Shown here piece by piece: positions 57,691 to 64,000 of a DNA stretch of 64,000 nt; the stretch's first letter is position 1; each line of letters opens with the position of its first letter. Made by a program: the position numbers and the translations under genes. The notes beneath the pieces are model-generated. The model was given only the letters and a program-made list of their open reading frames with translations, searched no databases and had not been told where the DNA came from. Origin of the DNA: Ampelocalamus luodianensis (Eukaryota; Streptophyta; Magnoliopsida; Poales; Poaceae); NCBI GenBank assembly GCA_036346255.1, contig CM070627.1, positions 33,998,143 to 34,062,142 on the forward strand, given 5' to 3'.

Positions 57691-58681
57691 GCAAAAGACC
57701 AAGGGGCGGTCTTTTGCAAAGAGGACCCTAAGGGTGGTCCCGTGGGTGGTTTTTACAAAAATGACTACGGGGTGGTCTGGTGCACAGAGGTGATCCTAAT
57801 AAAAGACTAGGGGTGTTTAAGTGGCTGGGCCCACATGGCAGCGACTCAATAAGTCACTTTAGGACAGCCATTTGTCTCTAACTAGTGATTATCAATGATT
57901 AACAATGATTAGCAATAATGATGTCCTAATCGACAACGAGATAGCTGATTTCGTCCGACAAAAGGCCAAGGGCAAAGAAAAGCTTACCACCGGCAGCTCC
58001 AGCCATGGCGGCGCAAACCAAGAGCACCATTGGGTGCATAATAGCGTTGCACACCAACTGGGACCACTCACTGCTGTGGCGACGACCTAGAACGCCGGCG
58101 AGCCGACGGTGAGCGACGGTGACAAATTTGGCTGAAAGCGAAAACGACAAAAAGCTCCACAAAAGTGGGTGCCCAGGCTTCTAGGGACTAGTAAGGAGCT
58201 ACCTTAGCTGAGAAGAGCATTGAAGATGGTCGGAGGGGTTTTGACCACGGAGGAGCTCCCTGGAGCCGAAGAAGAAGATGACGAAAACACGACCTGAGCA
58301 AAATTAGCAAGACCGCATGGTATGGTTAGCTTCATTATAGCTCAGAGAAGCTCCAAGAACACGGGATTGAGAATTGAAGCACTTACCGGAGCTGAGGAAG
58401 AAAATGGGTGATTTCGACCGAATTTGAACAAACCCTAAATTTGACAATCTCTGTGAATGTCAAATAAAATTAAGTTAGGGGTTTTACTAAAGATGAGGAC
58501 GGGCGAAAAGTGATGCGAAAAGAATTGAAAAAGAACCCCTGGGGCGCCGAAGATGAAGAAGCTTGCTTTTGGCCGGCAATGGTGGATTTGGGGGTTTTGG
58601 TGTTTTGAGCTCCCGCAAGTCGAGAGGAGCTAGGGTTATCAATGTGGTGTTGAAAGAGAGCTAAGGAGGAGCTCGGGGGCC

Positions 58682-58689
58682 TTTTTATA
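58682..58689 (-). promoter_or_regulatory. TATA box in LTR D
   Basis: The minus strand reads CCGGCTATAAAAAGGCC. The minisatellite would lie about 1 kb downstream, in the transcribed part. Confidence 0.5.
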
Positions 58690-59671
58690 GCCGGAGGGGA
58701 AGGGTTTGAGCTAGGGCATAGCTCAATGGTGAGCTCGGTCCACTGTGATCGCCATGGTCGAGCCGAAATGATGGAGCACCAGAGCACGCACTTTGGGGTA
58801 AAGCACGCACACATTTAATGCTAAAAGCCATTGACGTGCGAGGGGACAGGGCACTACCCCACTCACCTGCCATGGCGCACGCTTGCACGTCGCGAGGAGG
58901 AAGAAGAACATAGGAGGTCGAGGAGGTAGAGGGCGGTAGGATTGGGCACGGACGGCCACGATTTCACAAGGCTACCAGAGGTCCCAAAACGGCAGGGGAG
59001 GTCATGAGCGTTGGATTGAGATCTAACGGCTTAGGTTCGAGGTGGCTCTCGGGAGGTCCGAAAGTTTCCGCGAACGTGGACCGCCCGATGGAGATCCAAC
59101 GGCCGAAACGCCACGCACCGTTTTGAGCGAGCCCGAGTGCGGTTAGTTGATTGGGCTGGACCAAGAAATGCTGTTGGACTCGAGTCCGACTCAAACCCAA
59201 CCGCTTTGACTTAGGGTTTTGAATAAGAGCTGAAAGCTTTGAGGGATTTTTAGAGATAGCAAACTAACTTCAAAAATTCTGAAATTTTTACAGGAGCTTG
59301 CTAACTTAGATATTGACCTTGTATAAAATTCTCAGAGGGTTTCATACAGTGCATTCTCCTCCAGAAATTCTGCAAGGTTCTGAGCTATGGTTTGACTCAG
59401 AGTCAAACTGGTTTGATTAACCACTTAAAATATTCAAACAATTTCTAAAAATTGTGAAATTTTTCATAGGTCACCCATTAACCCTAGACCTTAGGAATTT
59501 TTTTTCTAGAGAGTGATCACTAGGTTAAACAAGAAAGTTTTGTATTTCCATAATTCTTTTACAAGAATTTTTCAGAACATACATGAAATACAAGATGTAA
59601 GAAAAGTTTTTAATTTCTACACATTTTCATACATTTGAAACACAAGCCAATACTTGGGATGTTACAGAGAA

Positions 59672-59773
59672 GCAACATGGGAGCGTGAAGAAGAGCTGAA
59701 AGCCGAGTTTCCTAGCCTTTTCTTTAGCTATCCTGAATCTCGGAGTCGAGATTCCTTTAAAGGAGGTTTGTAA
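59672..59773 (+). pseudogene. Element A chromodomain, C-terminal end
   Basis: Resumes after insertion D: EATWEREEELKAEFPSLFFS, then YPESRSRDSFKGGL. The stop is the TAA inside the LTR start TGTAACA (59771-59773), so the coding frame runs through the polypurine tract into the LTR. Confidence 0.85.
59755..59768 (+). promoter_or_regulatory. Polypurine tract of element A
   Basis: CTTTAAAGGAGGTT directly before the 3' LTR; the purine core is AAAGGAGG. Confidence 0.7.
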
Positions 59774-62700
59774 CATTCCAATTTTTTTGAGCTTTAAAAA
59801 CCTTTTGAATAGTTAGTAGGGAGAAAATTCACCATTTGGTTTTATTTGAATTTAACTCAAAAGCTTAACTTCAACTTTCAATATCAAAATCATTTAATAT
59901 GAATAATTCCAACATGAACATTTATCAAAACTATTTTATTTGGATTCTATGTGCTCAGATATATTTTCTAGAATTTTTTTGAGTTCATTTTCTATTTCTA
60001 TTGCCATTTGGAATTTCTGCTATTTTATAAAATAGAAAACTTAATTAAAATATCAGTTAACTCCTTGGGCCAAATCTCCTTGCTTCGACTTACTTCTATT
60101 CTTTCGCAGCCCAGCTTCCGCGCGTGCCACCTCCGCTGAGAGGTTGTCCCTACCTGTCAATCTCTCTTTTCCTCTCTCTTCTTGCGTGCAGCCCTTTTCA
60201 TCAGCCACTGTCTGATCTGTTTTGAAGGGTCAGCTGGAGGTTGATCGTTCGGAGGTCCGAACATCACCAACGGTTTGGATCGTCCGATCGTTGTTGAACG
60301 GTCCGATGAGGCTTGGCTGTTCGGCGGTCCAAATGTTCATTTCATTTTGGATCGTTCAATTAAGCTGGACGGTCAGATCAAGTTGAGCCCTTTTTGCCCG
60401 CGCCTTGTTCCTCTAACCGGTGGGGCCCGCACCTTTGTCGTCTTCGACTCGGTTTCTTCCTCGCGAGCGCTAGCGTCTGTTCGCCATTGCCGAGCTTCAA
60501 GCCTTGTCCGACAACGCATTCTTTTCAACTAAAATCCTTCTAGAAAACGTGTCAAATCTTATCTCTATCCTCCCTGCATCCGTTTGGATCAAAATCAAAT
60601 CTTGAATCCCTCTTTATCCCTGAAATCCTTGTGTGTTCGTTTCGAACTTCTTTAGAACTTCGCCGCCAATACGCCCCCTTGTGCCACCCCGAACCCTATA
60701 AATAGGACCATCGGGATCGCCGGGAAAGGCTCGCATCGTAACCCCTCAAGTCCATGCACCCTAAAGCCCAGGCGCTACCATGATTTGGACTTCTAGGGTT
60801 TCGCCGGTTCTTGTTTCATGAATTGCGCCGCCACGGTGCGCTCGTCGACGTTGAGCACACCGCCGTTCACCATCGCGTGGGCTACCTCATGGACTCTTCG
60901 CGCGCCGCCAATACTCGCTGGAGCTCCCGTCCGACAAAACCGAATCTACTCCACTGCTTCGAGCTCGCCGCTGGCCACCACAAGCAACCCCAACCACTCG
61001 GAGTTGGCTCAGTAGGTGCGCAATAACCTGGGCTATCTCCTGGTACCATCCACCGCCGGTAATCGCCGTCGTTCGCCGTTGCCGTTGGAATTCAAGCTCC
61101 GTTGCCTCCGGTCTGACGTGGCACGCCGCATCAGCATCCACCTCAGTGCTAGTTCAGCACCCGAGCCAACATGTCGTGCGGCGCGGCGTCGCACGTCAGG
61201 CACGCATGGCACCCGCTCATCACCCTCGGATCCATTGGCTCGATGAGACCTAGCTCTCTGTGAGTTGTGAGGCTGATATGTGGGTGCCACATGTCAGATT
61301 CTTTTTAATTCTTTTAAATTCCCGAAAATCCTTTGTGGACATCATCGTTGCACATTAATCCAATTTTTCTATTAAGAAATAATTCAGAAATTCCAGTAAT
61401 TCAGTTTTAGGGTTTTTCTTTAGGTTTAAACTTCCAGAGCCCATATCTTTTGCATCTGAACTCCGTTTAAGCCCATTCAAAATTTTAAATTCATATAAAT
61501 TTGAGATCTATTTATTTGAGATTTTTATTTAATTTTTGGAGTTTGTTTTGCCTCTGTTATTTATTTGGTTTCTTTATTTGCTTCGTTTGTGAGTAGACGT
61601 CGATACTTCGGGAAGCTTTGTTGAAGAAGGAGTGCCTCAAGATCAAGATCAGTACCTAGACCTTTTCCAAAACAAGTCATACCTTTGATTATGTTGAATC
61701 CTAGTTTTCAAAACTATATTGATTCAAATTATTGCATTTACTTTAAGTATTTATTTAAATGCTTTTGGGTTGAGTTATTAATCCAAATTGTTATATCCAC
61801 GTTGACTATTGTTATGCCATGATCTTTTGTCACCCTAGATTGGTTCATTACTAGTTGGTAATACTATAGTACCAACATGGGTTGGTTAGTATGAGTAGAT
61901 TGCTTAGCCATGCTACGAGTCATGATCTCATGTGAGTTGCAATTATAAACTTGACTAAGTAATTATGGAACTATGTGATAAAACTTTGTGTGTACTATGT
62001 GCTATTACTCGTTGGTGGCATATGTTGCACTTAACCAACAGGGTGGGAAAAGATTTTGACTGGGGAAAGTGGTTGTGTATTGTTATGGTGGATATGTGTT
62101 GGATGGGAATGTTAATCTTCGTGGCATAATTAGAAATTAGAAGTCTTGCCTTGGTCAATTAAGGACTTAACTTTGTGCACCATTGAACTGAGCCTTACTA
62201 TACAACCACATGCTTGGTATGGGACGAACCTAACTTAGTAAGTTATGGATTCTGACATTGATTACTCAGAAGTAGGTTAGGTCGTGTTGAATGGGTGGAG
62301 GTGTGTACTACTTTGAGTAGTCACATCGCGATTCGGTTTGCCGCATCCTCCGTCCAACAAAGGTGTGTTATGCCAAAGAACTATGTTGGATTTTGGCGGT
62401 AAGGTACACTGGGAGTGTTAATGCTTGAGATGAAGTTTTCAGAACGTTTTGTTTTGATTAGTGCTAGCTACACTGATCGTATCGTGTGGGTAAAGTGTAC
62501 AACCTCTGCAGAGTGTTAAACAATCTATTCGAATAGCCGCGTCCGTGGTCATAGACATGCTCGGGAATTTCACACGAGGGGTAGATTTTCATAAAACTTT
62601 GGGAATGGACAGATATGTGATCTAAGTCATGTGGCTGTGTGAATTAAACTGATTAGCTTTATGTTCTTTGTGAAAACAACTGTGAAATTATTATTATCTA

Positions 62701-63220
62701 TTTGTTTTGAATTATGCTTTCAATCTATTATTGTATTCAATTGCAAATGTTGCATTTCTGTAAAATAACCACATAAGTCATTCCCTTTGGAATAAGCCTG
62801 CATCTATAAATTGCATTCTGTGGTATGTCTTGCGAGTACGATTGTGTACTCATATTTGCTCTGCAAACAAATCTACAGAAGAGGAGGAGTCTCCGCCTGC
62901 TTTTGAGGAGGAGTTCAACAAAGGTTGCTAATCGTTAGGTTCTGGATCCCAGTCGGTTGCCTGTGGTGAATTGATGGGATCTACACTGAAGTTTATTTTA
63001 TTCCACTGCTGATTTCTTTATTGTTAGCCCTATGTGGCTTAACAAGTGTAAACTCGACCATATGGTCAAAACTAATATTTGTTATTCAAATTACTCGTTT
63101 ATGCTATTAATCACTTGTGTGGATCGATATTCATCTTTGTTGACACTGTGTGCACTAGCATGATCCTGGACTAGTGCATTATACACAGAGGGTCCAGAAT
63201 TGCACTTTTGGGTCCCGATA
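59769..63220 (+). repeat. 3' LTR of element A (3452 bp)
   Basis: Starts TGTAACATTCC and ends GGGTCCCGATA (CA end mutated), before ACTCC. It matches the 5' LTR along its length apart from about 95 extra bp near 60083-60178. TATA at 60697, TATTCGAATA at 62526, GAGTAC hairpin at 62834. Confidence 0.92.
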
Positions 63221-63225
63221 ACTCC
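63221..63225. repeat. Right target duplication of element A (ACTCC)
   Basis: Exact match to 38179-38183. Confidence 0.85.
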
Positions 63226-64000
63226 AAGGGAAGGAAACCGACATCACAAATGTATGGCATGTACCGCTCACCCCAGTCCAGTGGGGTGTGGGTTTGAGGC
63301 CGAAGTGGCTGAAGTACCTGCCAGAAAAAATTACATAGACATAATGAAGTGCACCACATGGTCAATAAGTTAAATGTAAGATCGAACAACGGATCAGCAA
63401 TCTCAGCGCGCCCTCGCTTGGCTATAAGGTGTGCATGATGATCATTGTCTTGCTCTGAGATGAGCAACGCATACTGCTGGTGCTGAGGCATCCTGCAATA
63501 GAAGAAAAGATTGTTTGTATAGGTGAAGTACAAAACAGTAGACAAAATACAATGGAGTGAACACAATAAAGACACAACAAAAACTTTGCACAATGACAAT
63601 GGTAGTTACCTCGAGTGCAAGACACGTCATGTTGATACAGAGCTGGCGTTGCCTAACCCTACACCGGCTATCCTTATTCATGTGCTTTGCCTTGTGTGGC
63701 CGTGCTCATGACACCCGAGCACAGGTTGTTATGGTGCCATCGCCGGTATCCTAGGTTATACATGTCCTTACGGGCTTATGTAGGCGGTCCATATCGCACT
63801 GAGTCTTTTCTCTTCCTCCTACCGCACACTTGTTCACCATTTCTTTGTCAAGAATGTATTCCTCCCAACATAGTGTGGCCAATGCGAGGATCAAGGTAAG
63901 ACTCGAACCTCTTCCCCAAGTCCTCATCGTGGCTAGCTTTGAGAATTCCTCGCCAATAAGGGTGTTTGAAGGTGACTCACGCTGCAAGCGTGCGATGATG
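63221..64000 (-). pseudogene. Plant mobile domain (PMD/MAIN-like) gene, N-terminal part
   Basis: On the minus strand an exon reads LLISEQDNDHHAHLIAKRGR then AEIADP (63480-63390). An intron follows (GTTGTTCG to TTCTGGCAG), then VLQPLRPQTHTPLDWGERYM and PYICDVGFLPLEL, up to the element A junction at 63221. It continues at 38183 (EWIVTNKLPRMDG). This is the order of plant mobile domain proteins. Further right (63620-64000) the minus frames are broken and I cannot assign them (LGKRFESYLDPRIGH, for example). The gene or its carrier transposon extends past the window. Confidence 0.75.

Larger units (their letters stand above)
47266..59666 (-). mobile_element. Insertion D: solo LTR-like Tekay-type element, split by copia element C
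   Basis: On the minus strand it starts TGTAACATCCCAAG at 59666 and runs to 47266. Element A's chromodomain frame is interrupted exactly here (WSNHSGGE before, EATWEREEELK after). Flanks GAGGA (47261-47265) and GAGAA (59667-59671) look like a decayed 5-bp duplication. Without element C it is about 5.0 kb, with no gag or pol but with the LTR motifs (TATTCGAATA at 55412, GAGTAC hairpin at 47675, TATA at 58682). It is therefore a solo LTR by inference. The left end lacks a clear TG. Confidence 0.75.
38184..63220 (+). mobile_element. Element A: Tekay/Del-like gypsy chromovirus holding two nested insertions
   Basis: Plus strand, TSD ACTCC on both sides. LTRs at 38184-41550 and 59769-63220, PBS, extra ORF, gag, protease, RT/RNase H, integrase and a chromodomain that is cut at 47265 by insertion D and resumes at 59672. 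Without D and its guest the element is about 12.6 kb, normal for a Tekay-type element with 3.4-kb LTRs. Its reading frames hold about 21 stops, nearly all TAG at glutamine positions, and few frameshifts. It is inserted in a PMD gene. Confidence 0.92.

Noticed and set aside
47266..59666. Reading D as a full retroelement with its own pol
   Set aside because: No gag or pol on its strand. The copia genes inside are on the other strand and are bounded by their own LTRs and TSD.
1..64000. CRISPR arrays, bacterial operons, rRNA or tRNA genes
   Set aside because: None seen. The only tRNA-like matches are retrotransposon primer binding sites. The window is plant nuclear DNA.

Overview
The window is plant nuclear DNA and almost certainly from a grass. 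The evidence is chromodomain Ty3/gypsy elements with 3-5 kb LTRs beginning TGTAACAT, a copia element whose LTR starts like the cereal Angela/BARE group (TGTTGGAGATATGCCC), hAT elements with GGCCC-rich ends, and a plant-mobile-domain (PMD) gene. The species cannot be named from the sequence. Almost everything is transposon. The only host-gene piece I can support is the last exon of a tetraspanin gene.

Layout. 221-9660 is a complete but dead autonomous hAT transposon with an 8-bp target duplication (TSD), split by a 5.4-kb solo LTR. 9669-14100 is low-copy DNA with the tetraspanin exon (10315-10626, minus strand) and a hAT-type nonautonomous element (12608-13696) that holds an LTR fragment. 14101-14793 is a 3' stump of a copia element. 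15217-20803 holds two nearly identical copies of the 5' part of another LTR retrotransposon (LTR, primer binding site, leader, gag start; minus strand), separated by a piece of a gypsy LTR. 22015-23971 is a solo LTR with a perfect TSD inside unclassified DNA.

From about 25437 to the right edge the substrate is a decayed minus-strand PMD gene, probably part of a Mutator-like element. It lies in three pieces (63221-64000, 37191-38183 and about 26000-27921). Two Tekay/Del-like chromoviruses split it: element B (27922-37190, minus, far end of its 3' LTR deleted) and element A (38184-63220, plus, TSD ACTCC). A solo-LTR-like insertion D (47266-59666, minus) sits inside A's chromodomain, and a copia element C (47892-55274, plus, TSD GAGGT) sits inside D. 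That is a nest four levels deep: PMD gene, A, D, C.

How the parts work together. Each retroelement carries, or once carried, LTR promoters, a primer binding site, gag, protease, reverse transcriptase/RNase H, integrase, a polypurine tract and, for A and B, a chromodomain tail. None has an intact pol, so the locus is a graveyard. The points most worth a second look are: a two-part conserved module in the LTRs of four diverged gypsy families (palindrome TATTCGAATA, then 300-340 bp later a GAGTAC/GTACTC hairpin); a conserved coiled-coil ORF between primer binding site and gag in both A and B; a strong excess of TAG stops at glutamine positions in A, as expected from deamination of CHG-methylated cytosines; and a 29-33-bp minisatellite inside LTR D.
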